The position numbers and the translations under genes were made by a program. Below, piece after piece: positions 46,260 through 59,933 of a stretch of 64,000 bases of DNA. The notes under the pieces are model-generated. The model worked only from the letters and a program-made list of their open reading frames with translations, was not told the DNA's origin and made no database searches. The DNA is from Hevea brasiliensis (taxonomy: Eukaryota; Streptophyta; Magnoliopsida; Malpighiales; Euphorbiaceae), in NCBI RefSeq assembly GCF_030052815.1, contig NC_079501.1, positions 97,666,190 through 97,730,189 on the forward strand, in the 5' to 3' direction. Position 1 is the first letter of the stretch. Every line of letters begins with the position of its first letter.

Positions 46260-48853
46260 GGAGAAGTTATCTAGTGTGCTTGTTTTCATGATATCTAAAC
46301 CAGTGAGCTGAGGTCAGATGCCGTGTGTCTTTCTCTCTCTTTTGCCTTGTGGTTATACCTTTTTTGTTCCTTCTTATTATTTGCAAATTGGATTCAGCTA
46401 GCTATTACTCTTGTCCTAGTGTAGTCTGTTCAGATTAATACAAATATAAACTATACGCTTGTCACTTGTTTAGGAAAACAAGTTGGCTGTGCTTCCCTTA
46501 TTGATAGAGATAAGGAAACTGAGGAAAAAAAAGAGGGGAAAAAAAAATCTAATGGCTTCTTAATAAGAAACTGGCCTTTTGGTGCCTTGGTGGCACTTGC
46601 CAGTCCATAGATGCCTCATAGCATGTTTATTATGTCCATTTAAAATAAAAAAAGAAAAAATTGTGATGCGATCCACATATAGTGCTGTGGTAGGGGGACA
46701 CTTATCATTACTTTCTCTTGTTCAAATGTATCATCATGTGTTCTTTATTGATGTTTGCATATAAGCTTATGTAGTCATAACTTGTCCATATGCATTTCAA
46801 GCATATAAGATGGAGGTAATAAACTTTGAGATTATAGTGTTTGAATATGCCAATAAAATTTGAAGGCAGGAGAAAAGGAAAATGGGCACTATACCAATCT
46901 TGCTTGATTTGTTAATGAGAAAATATGATGAGTTCAAGGAAACATAATAATAAAAAAAAAGAGATATATTTCCTTAATAGTTTGATCCTATCTCTTTTAT
47001 TTCAAGCTATGGATACTTTGTATGCATTTTTTTAACATTAATTGTTACCCTGCATGTGGCAAGCATGCAGGGGTGATGAAATTTTTTGTTATGTAGTCAA
47101 TTTGTTAGACCTAATCCAGAGATTTTTTGGGTTGGTATTGAAAAAAGAGTTCTCATGCCTTTGAAAGTTGTCAACTTTTTCTTATCTCTTATTAAATCTT
47201 TGTGGTTGTATGCTTGTAATTCCTTTTTCCTGCTGCCATTCTTGGGTAGCTTCAGAAAAATAAACTGCCATGAGGCTCTGAACAGTCAAATCTATGATTT
47301 GTCTTGGCATGGTAGGCGCAGAGATATTTAAGTGGCACACTTCAGGATGTGCATGCAGCCTGTTGAAATAGATTTTATTAAGTAAACTTCGGCATTCAAT
47401 TGTTGACAATCAACATTCTTACATGTTCTAATGGCCTATTAATTTTCACTTTCATTAAGTGCTTCCAATAGAAGGCAAGGCGGCCAGTATTCTTCTAAAT
47501 GCTAAGACTAATTTCTCTTGAAATACACTTCTTGGTTTCAGAAAGCTGGAGTGGTTGCTTTTCATCTGCTTTTGCTACTGAATTAATTACCTTCTGATTT
47601 AGCTCACATCACCAGGCATGATTTTTAATTCCTAGTGAAGCTTCATTAAATCTTCCTGGATGCTAATATTTTTCCTTTCTTTTTAGGAAAACGTTTCAAG
47701 AATAACTTGCTAAACATGGAACTATGGAAGTGATTCCCACAAGGTAATATTGGTAATATTTCAGGTTCTTTTTTTTTTAATGGTCTCATAGTTAGAAATC
47801 TTTCAACTTAAAAGCATGTCAGATGCTTTTCTTGTAGGACACTAGTATAATGATTTTTATTATATATATATATATATATATATATTATTTTATCATGCTA
47901 TCGTCCTTTCCTCTCACATGACTTTTGGGTCCCATGTATGGTAGTGTTCACAGTCCACACGGTTTGCTAGAGGGAAAAGAACATAGGATGATCATATATA
48001 TATTTTTTTTTTCTTGTTTTCACAACTTATAATATACGAGATCATGAGAGATTAATTTCTGTAATTTGAATGAATGACCTCTTGCACATTCACCTAAATT
48101 GTGACACCGAAGAATTTATGGAAAATTTGTCAGCTAATATTGACAATATTATGTAGTACACTTGAAAACATTCTCCAGAATGAAGCTTCGAGCGAAGTCA
48201 TGTCTGTGACTTGGGATGGGTTTAGAGCTATGCCATTGCTTTCATGAACATCAAGTACAAGATAAGAATCTATAAGGGTTGATGGAAAAACTCAATATGA
48301 ACAAAAGACTAAAGCAAGTTTAGCATTTTAAGCTAATCATGCCAGTTGGCTTTGAAAGAAGTCATCTCATTTTCCATTTGGATTACTAGGATTGCACAGA
48401 CAGCTAGAAAAAGAAAAAAAGAAAAGAAAAGAAAAGAAAAGAAATGCATTCAAATTATGTCCATTGAATTTCAAGTCTAGTTTCTTTCCATTCAGTCCAT
48501 TCATGATGTATGCTTGTGTGTGTAGTTTGCTTGTCCTGTATTGCTAAACCGTGTCATGGTTGGTGAAGTGTCATTTATAAACATGTTGAAGACAATAAAG
48601 CTTAGGATGCTTTTGGGGTTAGGATGGTCTTGCAAGGCATATGGGCCCTTATAGTTGACGATTTTGGAAGATAGTTTATGGGTTCCTTCGGTTTAGAGTT
48701 CTCCAGAAAGACTAGTTTTACCATGGATTTGGATTTACATTGTGAAGTGAAAACTTATAATTCAGTAATACTAATGTCGTCTCCAAAGTTGTGAGGTCTG
48801 TTTTAACAAAACATAAGATATGAGCTGAGAGGTTTGGTTTTGTGGTTGGTAAA
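46260..48853. other. HD-Zip promoter and intergenic DNA
   Basis: Moderately AT-rich, without a gene. A TA repeat lies at about 47862-47885 and an AAAAG repeat at about 48415-48445. Confidence 0.5.
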
Positions 48854-49071
48854 ATGGTTAAATGAGGATATGTTAGGGGAAGAATAGGTGTTTAATTCCA
48901 AGAAACAAGGTGCCCTTATCTTGAAGACTACGTGTGAATACAAAGCTTATCCCTCCATACCAATGGTTAAATGAGGAGATGTTAGGGGAAGAATAGGTGT
49001 TTTAATTCCAAGAAACAAGGCGTCCTTATCTTGAAGACTACGTGTGAATACAAAGCTTATCCCTCCATACC
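48854..49071. repeat. tandem duplication of a 109-bp unit
   Basis: Copies 48854-48962 and 48963-49071 differ at only a few bases (for example GGTGCCC/GGCGTCC). Each contains TACGTGTG. It lies about 2.7 kb upstream of the HD-Zip start codon. Confidence 0.9.
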
Positions 49072-52000
49072 AATCTCCCTTTGAAAATGACTCTGTAATT
49101 TGTCTTTAAATGCTCATCATCACAATGTCTATCCATTTAGGTAAACTGATAAGGACCCACTAAGACCATTTTCTTCTTCACTCGTAACCTTTCACATTAG
49201 CATCTTCCCTATGGCTTTGGCCTCTCTCAAAATAATAATAATAATAATTTTGGATGATATTGCCAATTAACCTTTAGGTGGTGACGGGTCGGGTTGAATG
49301 AATTCTGGTCATCAGAAAGATTGTCGGGTTATATTCAGGTTGGATTGCAAATCATTTCATATCATTTTTAAAAAAGAAGTAATTTTAATTCGTATAATTG
49401 TGTCAGTTTTCGATTGAGTCATCATATTGATCTTTAATTTTGTGGGTCATTTAGATTTAATACAATTAAAAATGAATTATGGGTCATTTTGAATCGTGTG
49501 GATTTAATCAAATTGTCGATTAGGGGTCTTGACGGGTCGGGTTGAACAAATCTGGTAATTTGGGTTTCAATTATTTGGGATTGTAAGTTAGTTTGAGTTT
49601 TATTTTTAGTTAGTTTGGGGTTTTTTGGATTATGAGTTAATTTGAGTTATTTATGGGATTTAGTTTATGAAAATTTAAGTTTATAAATATTTAAAATTTT
49701 AAGTAATTAAAAAAAATATTTATAATCGTTAATGTGTAACTTTTAAATATATTTATTATTAATAAAAAAATAATTAAAAAAGATATTAAATAAGATTTAT
49801 GATGAAAATTTAAAACTTAAATAAGGATAATATAATAAAAATATTTGATTAAATTAATTTATAAGTACAAGACGTATAAGCATTAAAATAAAAAAAATTA
49901 AATTTTTTAGTTTTTTTTTTTATTTTTAAGGTTAAAAATTACTATAAATAAATAAATAAATTAGTCTATAATTTGATAATTTATAAACTAAAACAAATAT
50001 CTTATTTTTTAAGTTAAATTTATGTTGAAATAATTTTTTATTCATGCAATTTTTTAAGTTAAAATTAAAGTTATTAATCAATTAAAATGGGTCAATTGTT
50101 TTAATGTTGAAACGATGTGTTATGCCCTAAAATTATTTTTAGTATTTTAGTTACATTGATGTAGTTTGTATAATTTTCTTTTTCTCCTTTATCTATGTTC
50201 TAATAATAGAATAAAAAAAAGCCATCAATAATTAAAATTAAAACAAATTAACGATTTCTTTAATAAGAATCATATTTTATTCTTTTTTAATTATTAAAAA
50301 TTAGTATCTTTTCATCTTTGCTATAAATAATTCTTTTCATGATAAATTAAACATCATAATTTTCATATTTGATTTGTTATAAATAATTATTAAATACAAA
50401 AATTAATATCTTTTTATCTTTGCTATAAATAATTCTTTTCATGATAAATTAAACATCATAATTTTCATAGTTTATTTGTTCTAAATAATTATGTTCATAA
50501 TAAATTAAACACTATAATTTTCATATTTTACAAGTAAAGAAATTCTATTATGTCATGGATTTTTATATAATTTCTTTTAATTTTGTTTAAAAAAAATCTC
50601 ACTATTATAATTTAAAATTTTATATTATTTCTTAATAAAAATGAATTTATGTCAAATTAAAATTAATATTAAAACATTAAAAAATTTTAATTATTAACCA
50701 TTTCGTTTTTTTCTATTTAATTTTAAATTAAAATTATAGATTTTAGTATTGATTTGAACAATATTTATTAACTGAGTATAATATAGTGTATTAAATTAAT
50801 AAAAATTAAAATATAATTTTTAATTTTTCCCTATTCTTGAGTACGTTTCATAACTTAGCAGGTTAAAGGACAAATGGGCTTGTGCCTTGAGTTATGGCCC
50901 ATTATTGTAGCCCACTGGGCTAATTTTGGGCCTAAACATTTTGGAGAGGGTTATGTGATTAAGGGTGGCCCCAAGAGTTGGGGTTTTTTCTTTTTCAGTT
51001 GACTTTATTTTTGTTCAAATTAAGCAGTTGAAAATTTTTAATTTTTAAAAAATAAAAAATTTTAATTTTAATTTGGAATTGGAATAATTAATTTCTGTTT
51101 AAATCAAATATAATTTTTGTTATTCTAATTTCAATTCTATATTAGATCGACTTAGTTTCAATTTCAAATTATAATGGAAAAGAATTAAAAGTAAAAAGTT
51201 AAATGTTATCTTTATAAGTTTTAATCTTTAAAAAGATAATTATTTTTACACTCGAAAGAGGACAAATTAATTTTGGAGAAGTATTAAATACCACAAATTT
51301 TTAGAATCACTACCATTCCTTTTTTTTCTTATTAAGGTTAAAATATTTTTTGAATTTTTTAGTTTTTAGGACATTCAGAAAATCTAAGATATTTTAAAGA
51401 AAAATCACTTTATCTTTTTTTTTAAAAAAAAGTCGTTTTTCTGACTTTAACAATATAAAAACATGAAGACACTTATATATGAATAATATAAATATATATT
51501 ATTAATTTAACATTGTGAAAATATTTTTATGAAAAATATTGTTTTAGAAAATAATTTCTAAAAACAATTTTGTATATATAAATTATTTTTAACATAACAG
51601 AGTCTAAAAAAAGTTTTTAGTTTTATTTTAAAATAGTGGTTAGAGATAAAAAAAAAATAATAAATCTTTTAAAATATCATTTTAAATGTTATCGAAAAAT
51701 AATTTAAATATTTTAAAGTTCTTATAAGCAAAATATAACAATTTCAACATTTTTTTTTTTAAATAAGCTAGTTATAAAATGTGATATGTGAGTTCTTGTT
51801 ACAATCGAATATTTCATAGTGAAATAATACCATAAAATATTAAGATTTAACATGATGTTTGAATCTTAAAACTTAGTAGTGTAAACTTTAATTTTTTTAT
51901 TATTAAATATAATAATTTTCATATGATATTAAATTTAAAATTGACTCTAAAAACCAATAAAAATTTGCAAATTTATACCTTTAACTTAGTTTAGGCTTTG

Positions 52001-53401
52001 CTTCATAAATTTGTCATTTTCTTTTTTACTTTTATTTTTTCATTTTACATTGGCAAGAAACTAAAAAGGAAAAAAAATATCAAATAGCATTTTAATTTAG
52101 CTTTTTAAATAAATTTACATCTCAAAATTAAGTGGGTATTTGATTTAATCGTTAATTTTTTTAGCTATCAATAACAACTACTAGTGCATTTTTTTCAAAT
52201 GGTTAACATTTATCGGTTATCACCGATAGCTAAACCATACATATTCTATTAGTATTCGATAAGTATTTCATAAATTTATATTCTATAATAAGAGCTTCAA
52301 AATAATAATTAATGATATATAATTGGAGTGTATGCTTCATAATGTGTACTACTATCTTTTTTTTTTAATTAAAATTTTATAAGAGTTAATTCAATTGATT
52401 TCTTCTTATTAATTTTTATATTTAAAATAAAAAAAATCATTTTTTGTAATTTTAAAAAATTATTTTAAAAAATAAAAATTAAACATAATTGCATGAATTG
52501 AGAATAGTCATGCATTACCTGTGTTCGCATACTGGAAGGCACCTCTCTCTTTCAAGAGGATTCACAGCCTGTCAAGCCCTGATAAGTTTCTTCGCTTTGT
52601 ATCGAATTAAGTCTCATGTTCCACCACTTGTATGGATCCCATCAATTCCTTTGAGTTTCATTCCTACGAACGTGCTCTCCAGACAAGATACTTAATGTGT
52701 TAGAATTCAATTAAATTTTTTTATTACAAATAATTTATTTTAAAAATTTCCAAGGTTGAAAAAAATTACTTGTTTAATACATTGAAGATTTAAATTTTCC
52801 TTTAGTACTTTTATTAATTTTTTTTATTAATTAGAACAAGACAAATTTAATATGCATAGTATCAAACCCAAATTAAACATTTTCAAGTCAGTTTAACTTT
52901 TAAATTTTTATAATTATTAATATATATAAAATATTTAATTATAATATATAAAAAAAATTGTTTTAATGATTATGAAGTTTTGACACGTGAAAAATGAAAT
53001 GGGCAGACTTGCATATGTTCTTTGAAAGGAGATGTTTTATGCTTTTTGTTAGGCAATTTATTTTAATTGATAATTTACAAAAATCTATTTAACATTCGAA
53101 TAAATTTTATTTTTGAATTTTTATTTTTTCTAAAATAAATTAAATAATCTTCGTTTTTTTTTTTAAAAAAAAAACTACATTTTAAACATGATATATTGAA
53201 TTTTTAGTTTGAAAAGCATTAACATTTTTTCCTTAAAAGATAAGAAAATAAAATGTTTAAAATGTTTAAAATATAAGAAAATAACTCTCTCAAAATAAAA
53301 TGATTTTTTTCATTTAAATGGTAAAAAACTAATTAAAAACTTATTTTATTTAAAACGTAAATGGCCATGACTGTATAAAGTGTATAGAAATTTCATTTTT
53401 T

Positions 53402-53459
<58 letters not shown>

Positions 53460-54080
53460 TCTTGTAATCTTAATATATATAATATTTTAATCATTAATAC
53501 TATTAATGGATGAAATTGTTGTGAATATTAAAATTACATAAATTAAATTATTCTATATATTAAAATTAAATAGATTAAATAATTTATTTCTCAAACTTCA
53601 GAAACTAAAGTATAATATAGTGTAAAATTAAAAAATTAAATAATTAATTTTTTAAAATTCAATTATTAAAAAGTAATATAGCACAAAACTCAAAATTAGT
53701 TCTGAGCAATTTATTTTTTTTTTGAAAAATTGTTTTTATTGAATTAATTTTGATGAATTTGATTTTAATAATTTCGGTTGATTTCAATTCTAAATTAGAT
53801 TAGTCCAATTATGATTTGAAACTGAGCCATGTAAGTTGAAACACCACAATGTTCTATTTGATTTAATTTGGGAAATGGGATTTGAATTTACATTTTTTTT
53901 TGTAAAAAAAAAAGGAAAATACAAGCAAAATTAAGGAGTTGTAACCCTGTATCTACCAACTAGGGTAAGATAAATGGCATCACAGTCTCACTTCAATTTT
54001 CTTTTCTGTTTTCACTATAGCAGAAAGGTGTGATCAGCCATAATGGCCAAAACTAAGGGTAGGAGTTGAATGGATTTTGT
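49072..54080. other. AT-rich intergenic region without a recognised gene
   Basis: Besides the tandem repeat above, it holds degenerate GACGGGTCGGGTTGAA repeats at about 49280 and 49530 (probably a DNA-transposon remnant) and a long TA repeat at 53408-53455. The 10.3 kb fold-back family also has a relative here, at 53.5-53.7 kb. No coding gene seen. Confidence 0.5.
50301..50504. repeat. tandem repeat, 102-bp period
   Basis: Two full copies share CTTTGCTATAAATAATTC and CATGATAAATTAAACATC. A partial third follows to about 50530. Confidence 0.85.
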
Positions 54081-54083
54081 ATC

Positions 54084-54086
<3 letters not shown>

Positions 54087-54159
<73 letters not shown>
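54087..54159 (+). promoter_or_regulatory. CT repeat plus TATA tract upstream of MIR166
   Basis: A CT run (54087-54147) passes directly into TATATATATATA (54147-54159), about 320 bp before the hairpin. Pyrimidine patches next to TATA are common in plant core promoters, so this is a plausible promoter for the primary transcript. Confidence 0.4.
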
Positions 54160-54480
54160 TAATTGATTAGTGTTATTATAATTTAAGTGAGAGACAGAGT
54201 CAAAAGAAAGCAGACACAAATGCTAGCTTCAAGAAATGACCACGACCCCCCGGACCCCATGCTCTTTCTCTCTCCCTCCCAAAGCCAACTTTTCCTTTTC
54301 TTTTAGGTAAAAACAAATGATTATCTTCATCATCATGTTCATTGTCTATGATTTTTAGCACAAACCCACAAATTCTTGTCAAAAGGATTTGGTTTTTTCA
54401 CCCTCTGGATCCGCACAACAAAAGAAGATGAAAAAAGAATGGAGTGGTTTACTGAGGAAGAAGATAGCTATTGCTTGCTA

Positions 54481-54605
54481 GGAAGCTTTTCTTTTTGAGG
54501 GGAATGTTGTCTGGTTCAAGGTCATGCGATGCTATACATATGATTTGTTTATCTTTTAGCTAGTTCTCCTCGGACCAGGCTTCATTCCTCTCAATTACTG
54601 CTTCC
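54481..54605 (+). ncRNA. MIR166: MIR166 precursor hairpin
   Basis: The 3' arm holds miR166 at 54570-54590 (TCGGACCAGGCTTCATTCC plus TC). The 5' arm holds the star strand at 54501-54521, beginning GGAATGTTGTCTGG. The arms pair over about 25 positions with three mismatches and a few G-U pairs, and the base is closed by GGAAGC (54481) with GCTTCC (54605). Loop length is about 48 nt. miR166 directs cleavage of class III HD-Zip mRNAs, setting leaf polarity and meristem identity. The last two bases are TC where the commonest form has CC; variants ending this way are known in the family. The primary transcript ends are not determined. Confidence 0.93.
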
Positions 54606-55252
54606 ATATAAATCCATATGCAGCAGGAATATTATACACTTCTTCAGCTGCTCATCAATCGGATCAACTTCAAGATTTAGAGGTGGGTTTTCGCTTGATT
54701 TTACTTTTTATTTTCTTGTTCATGGGTCATCTGATCTCACAGATTTTTCTTTTTCTTCTATTGATTTTGCACAGAAATTAAGGTTGGTAATTACTCAGCA
54801 GATTGGTGTAATGATGAAGCATTTTGACTGTTTATTTGTCTTTGCTCTGATGGGTATTTAAAATATACGACTATCTAATTTATATATGTTTTTCAACTTA
54901 GTTATCATGGCTAGGCTATGAGATTTTACCATTCTTTCCAACCCTTTTGTGGTTCATCATTGGACAGATTATTCAAGGAATTGGTAGTGGTGATCTTTTT
55001 CTTGTCTTGAGGTTTTAGGGTTGAAAACTTGAAATTATATCCATCATTATAAATCCTTTCCATGCAATCTTTTCTCTCTTCTCTTTCTCTGTAGGGTTTA
55101 TGTTTAACAGTAGCTAGGCATACGAGTTTTCAGTTCTCATATATGTTTGAGATGGAGTCGAGAAAAATACAACAAAATCAAGAAAAAATTGTGTAAAATT
55201 TTTAGATTAACGAAACCCATTTTAGACCATCAAGAGATTTTCTTTTCTGTTT

Positions 55253-55284
<32 letters not shown>

Positions 55285-58200
55285 TTGATTTCTGCCGACT
55301 TACCTTTACCAATCTTTTCCATATATCTATTGAGCCGATCGAATCCATTGATGACTTTTTCAGTGGAAGACAAACAGCTGCACTAAAGGTTTTGCAGATA
55401 GCGTTGGATTTATATTCTGCAGTATTGATTCTATTCTATTACAGTCACTTTATATTATTTATTAAAAGAGAGGTATCTTTTTAAACCTGTATATGTCTTT
55501 TAGAATTATTTCTTTTCACATCCTTTTGTATTGTTAATGTATTCAATACATCCACTAAATATTAATTACCTCTCCTTCAGAATTCTTAATCAGAATGAGA
55601 TCCACGATGATCATTATCCTTAATTATAATGAGATCCACCATGATCAATGATAAGAGCAAAATTGTTGTACACACATTGGTTTTACTGAAAAATTTTTCG
55701 TGTGATACCAGTTATACAGAGGTGGCAAAAAGATCTCAGGACTTTTCAATGCATTGAAAGTTAAAGAAAGGATAGAACAGAGATAGATCTCAGGACATTC
55801 AACTTGCATGGCAAAGGAAAGTTGGTCTCATTGAAATTCATGCCATGCAAAAATCCTTCCACATGCTCTTCCTTCTTCCACTGCAATGAAATGAATGAAT
55901 ATTAATTTGGATGATTTCACTAGAAAGATTGATGACGAATTTGACGATGATGATGGTGATATTATGTGTGTGTGTTGATATCAAATCTTTCACTGTGTCT
56001 CTGTGGGGTTTCACAGCTGCTACTTTTACAAAGAACGTCAGCATACGCAGTAGGTAATCCAGAGAATCTCATTGTCATTTTCTTGTAACTGGGAAAATCT
56101 CCATTTAACGAAAAAGCTCAATGGCAAACTTCAGTGCCCATCTTTTATCTGCTTAAAGCAATTTCCAAAACTGTCCACTGATCATCTCGAAAGCTGATTT
56201 TCTCTACACATTGCCCAAGGGAATCATTTACTTTCCTGGGGTCTGATGTTTGCATTTCTTTTTGCAATTTCTGTGTAAGTTTTCATCATCTGTATGCTTT
56301 GATTTTTCCCCCCTTTCTTAGAAGAATAAGATGATGATGATGGTGGTAATATCAATGAAGTGAAGAAGGATAAGTTTTTAAGTGGATTGTTGTGAAGAAT
56401 TGCCGAATGCTAGGAATGCAAATTATCTATTCATTCTAACTTATCTTTTCTTTCTTGTTTGCTGTTAAAAGTTAACTTGTGATTGTAATCACCAGAATCT
56501 GGAGCTAATTTTCCTTTCCTCTCCTTCCACTTTTATATTATGTGAACAGAAAAATAGCTAAACTTGATTTCCCTTTCACTCTTTTTACTTTTTTTTTTTA
56601 ATTTATTTAAATCTGATAGAACTTGAAACTTTATAATTTTAAAATCGATTCCAATATGGTAGAGTTCAAATTTATTCATTAATTGCCTTTTTCACTTGGC
56701 ATAATAAAATTATCCTGAAAAAAGCTCTAATATTTGATATAAGAGTCATCACCACCATCAATTTGAGAAATTTTACAATAAAACAGTGATTTTATGTAAA
56801 TATTCTACATGAAATAATAAACTAACAAAAAATATATAAACAGGCAAATAATTAAAATTATTTAATTTTTTAAAAAAATATTTAATAATTATAATTTTCT
56901 GAATCTTTTATTCATATAATTATTGTCAGTTTCATTAAAAATATTTTTCCAACTTATCATTTTATATAATTTAAATAATTAATTTAAAAATAAAATTTAT
57001 TTATTTAATTTTTAAACTAATTAATTTGAATGGATGATCAAAGTTATACGAATCATAAATTAATCTTCAATTTTATAAATCATTAAATTATTGTAAATTA
57101 AATATTCAAATAAATTATAAATTATCTTAAATTGAATGATTTAAGTTAAATCTAAAAATCACTAATATGGCCCTCAAATCAATATTACAAAATGAAGTCC
57201 AAAAATGTTTTTGTAGTTATGGACAGGTAACTTCATATATGGGCTTAAAGGCAAAATGGTCCCTGGGCTTTCGGCCTGCCCCTCCTTTCCAAAGTTATAT
57301 TAGGGTAACTTATCACCTTGTATCTTAGGCATGGTACAACCCATTAGTTAGCCCGTATTTATTAACTTAAAATATATTTTTTTTAATTTATACGTTAATT
57401 TAAAAATAATTAATTAATTATTTTAATAAAATTATTTAAAATTATTTTAAAATAATTTAAATATTTAGTTAAAACAAGATTAAAAATAATTTAATTTAAT
57501 CAAAATGACTAAAAATAATATATTATTGAAAGTTATTTAATTTATCAAAATGTCTAAAAAAATATAATACAATGTATTTAGCATCTATCTTATTAATATA
57601 TCCATAAAATTCGGGTCCTTAAATATGAGAATAAAAGATGTAATATTAAAATAATATTGTGAAATATCCATCGTGTTTCTTTGAAAAAATAATATAGATA
57701 TTGTGGTTAGATTTTGGAATAAAGCCTAATTTATTTGAGAGGTTCAATTTCATTATTTTCAAGTTTTGATTTAATTTAATTTAGAAATTTTAATTTATGC
57801 CTAATTTAGTATAATCTCCCTTATTTATATTATACATGCTATTTACTAAATATTTAATTATTTTTTTATTTTTTACTATTGAAATATTATTTTTATATTT
57901 TATAATAAATAAATTAAAATATAAAATATTAATTTATTATTTAATATTATTAATTAAAATGAAAATATAAAAAATATTTTTAAAATTTCATATTATTAAT
58001 TAAAAAAGTTATAACAATTATACTTAATTAAATTGAAAATTAATAAAATATATTTTTATTTTCATATAATTAATTAAAATAAAAATTATGATTATAATTA
58101 AATTTAATTATTTAAATTAAAAAAATACTATTTTCATATTTTTAATTAAAATTAAAAATTATAATAAAAAACGTAATTTTCATATTTCTATGTTATTAAT

Positions 58201-58660
58201 TAATATTTGAAAAAGTAAAATATGAAAAATAACTAATTATAATTATTGAATAAAAAATAATTAAAAAAAATTAACTCATGCATCAATTGGTGAGTAAGTT
58301 ATACCTTCTTTAATTTTTGGTTAAATTATTTAGACATAAATTAAAATTTTTGAATTAAATTAAATAAAAAATTAAAAATAAATTAAAATGAGCTTTTCAA
58401 TAAGTACAATGGTAAATAAAATTTTATTCCGTTAAATTTTAAAATATATTCAAAATAGTTAAAAATATAAATTCTTTTTAAAATTTACATAATTATTAGT
58501 GATGCTGTATTTGCGGATGCAATGACTAATATGGAAATACGTAGTGTTTTTAATTATTTTTTCTTTTTCTAATGAAGTCAATACAGTTAATAGTAACGAA
58601 ATTTGACAAGAATCCACAATTATATTCTATTCATAGGAATTTCCAAAAAGCATTAACCTC
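54606..58660. other. intergenic region downstream of MIR166
   Basis: 54.6-56.5 kb has mixed composition, with a TTTC repeat at 55253-55285, and may include the 3' part and introns of the MIR166 primary transcript. 56.6-58.6 kb is very AT-rich. No protein gene seen. Confidence 0.45.
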
Positions 58661-58928
58661 ATGAAATCTACCAACTCTAGGGAAAATGAAAATGCTGCCC
58701 TGAAACCAATTGACCACCTCAACTTAACCTTCCAATCCCGAAAACAAAGCAGCCATCTCATTCACAACACCACAAACCCTATTTGCCTCTTGTTCTCTCT
58801 CTCTCATTCTCTCTCCGGCCGTTTCTCTCTCCAGAAACCTTCTGTAACTGTGGTTCCCCGCCGGTTGGGAATTGGGGAGAGAAACTTATCTATGTTCTCT
58901 TCTCTCCCCCATCCCCTTCCGACCACTC

Positions 58929-59933
58929 ATGTCATTTCATGCATCTTCCACTTCTCATGCTCATGCCACCACCATTTCAAATGATAGTTTCAATTCCCTT
59001 TTAGATTCATCCACTCTCTGTTGCATAAGCGGTCTCCTCCTCCTCTCTCTCATTTCTCTTGCTTTCGTCTTTCACCTCCGTCTCAAATCACGAAATTCAC
59101 ACCATTTACAAAGGTTCAATTCCCTTTGGACTGTTCGCTTTCTTCTTGTCTCCTTTATAACCCTCTGGGCCCTAAATGAACTCTTTCGCTTGTCCTTCTT
59201 CCGTCGAAAATATCTCTTCCCTATCATTTCTTCCCTCACCCTAAAGCAGCAAACCAGCTTTTGCAAATTCCACATTGTCTTCTCATTAGGGTTTTATGAG
59301 CCTGGTTTTCTTATAACCCAACTTTTTCTTGTTAACGTATCAATCCAGAAAAAAACACCACGCAGCTCTTGGGCTATTGCCTTTGTCTTGGCTAATTGTT
59401 TTCCTGTTCTTTTTCTGCAAATCTTGTTCGTCTTTTTTTCTGGAACACAGCTACCATTGCCGGAGTTCTTTCTTACAAGTTCAGTTGTTTCAAAAAGCGA
59501 CGATGTGCTACTGTGTGAATACCCTTTAATGAGTTCTATCATATTTGGTGCTTTTGGGATCTGGTATTTGATAGGCTTCTCATTGTCATGCTTCAAGGTG
59601 GTAAACGTTGTCATTAACAAAGGGCTAAGGCTTCGAATTTATGCTCTAGCTTTCGTTGTTCTGATAATGTTACCTATACAAATTCTCTTTCTTGGCTTAT
59701 CAGTCTTATGGGGGCCGGAGGAGGTCCTCTATGCTTCCATTGCATTCCTTGTCTTCGGAACCACATTAGTAATTGCAGCCGTAGGGGAGGGCATTTTGGT
59801 AATTAAACCCATCGTCGATTCTTTGGCTGCTGGAGAAGACGCTCTTCCGCCGTGTGCTCCTCGTGGACAGACGGTGTCAGAGGAGCAGCAGAAACCAAGA
59901 CCAACATTGGAAGGCACAAGCATTCAATTATAA
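58929..59933 (+). CDS. plant seven-transmembrane protein of unknown function
   Basis: A single-exon gene of 334 aa. The frame is open from further upstream, but the first ATG in it is at 58929. Hydrophobic segments are visible at about 30-52, 66-90, 112-140, 148-173, 200-225, 235-260 and 265-292, giving seven predicted membrane spans. Between spans 1 and 2 lies a basic loop. The short C-terminal tail is hydrophilic, Pro- and Glu-rich. No catalytic motif, kinase, ion-channel pore or GPCR signature was recognised. It resembles the uncharacterised plant-specific transmembrane family annotated only as transmembrane protein; I infer location in a membrane but no function. The 5' leader is CT-rich, which fits a plant 5' UTR. 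Confidence 0.75.
   Translation: MSFHASSTSHAHATTISNDSFNSLLDSSTLCCISGLLLLSLISLAFVFHLRLKSRNSHHLQRFNSLWTVRFLLVSFITLWALNELFRLSFFRRKYLFPIISSLTLKQQTSFCKFHIVFSLGFYEPGFLITQLFLVNVSIQKKTPRSSWAIAFVLANCFPVLFLQILFVFFSGTQLPLPEFFLTSSVVSKSDDVLLCEYPLMSSIIFGAFGIWYLIGFSLSCFKVVNVVINKGLRLRIYALAFVVLIMLPIQILFLGLSVLWGPEEVLYASIAFLVFGTTLVIAAVGEGILVIKPIVDSLAAGEDALPPCAPRGQTVSEEQQKPRPTLEGTSIQL

Noticed and set aside
50301..50530. Repeat with regular spacing as a possible CRISPR array
   Set aside because: It is a plain tandem duplication of 102 bp in AT-rich plant DNA, without spacers of unique sequence.
54034..54219. 61-aa frame with an Arg-Glu repeat
   Set aside because: It is only the CT microsatellite read in frame on the minus strand.
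58661..58984. Open frame of 107 aa overlapping the start of the seven-span gene
   Set aside because: Its codons follow the CT-rich leader and it overlaps the membrane protein in another frame. It has no recognisable domain, so I treat it as 5' UTR.
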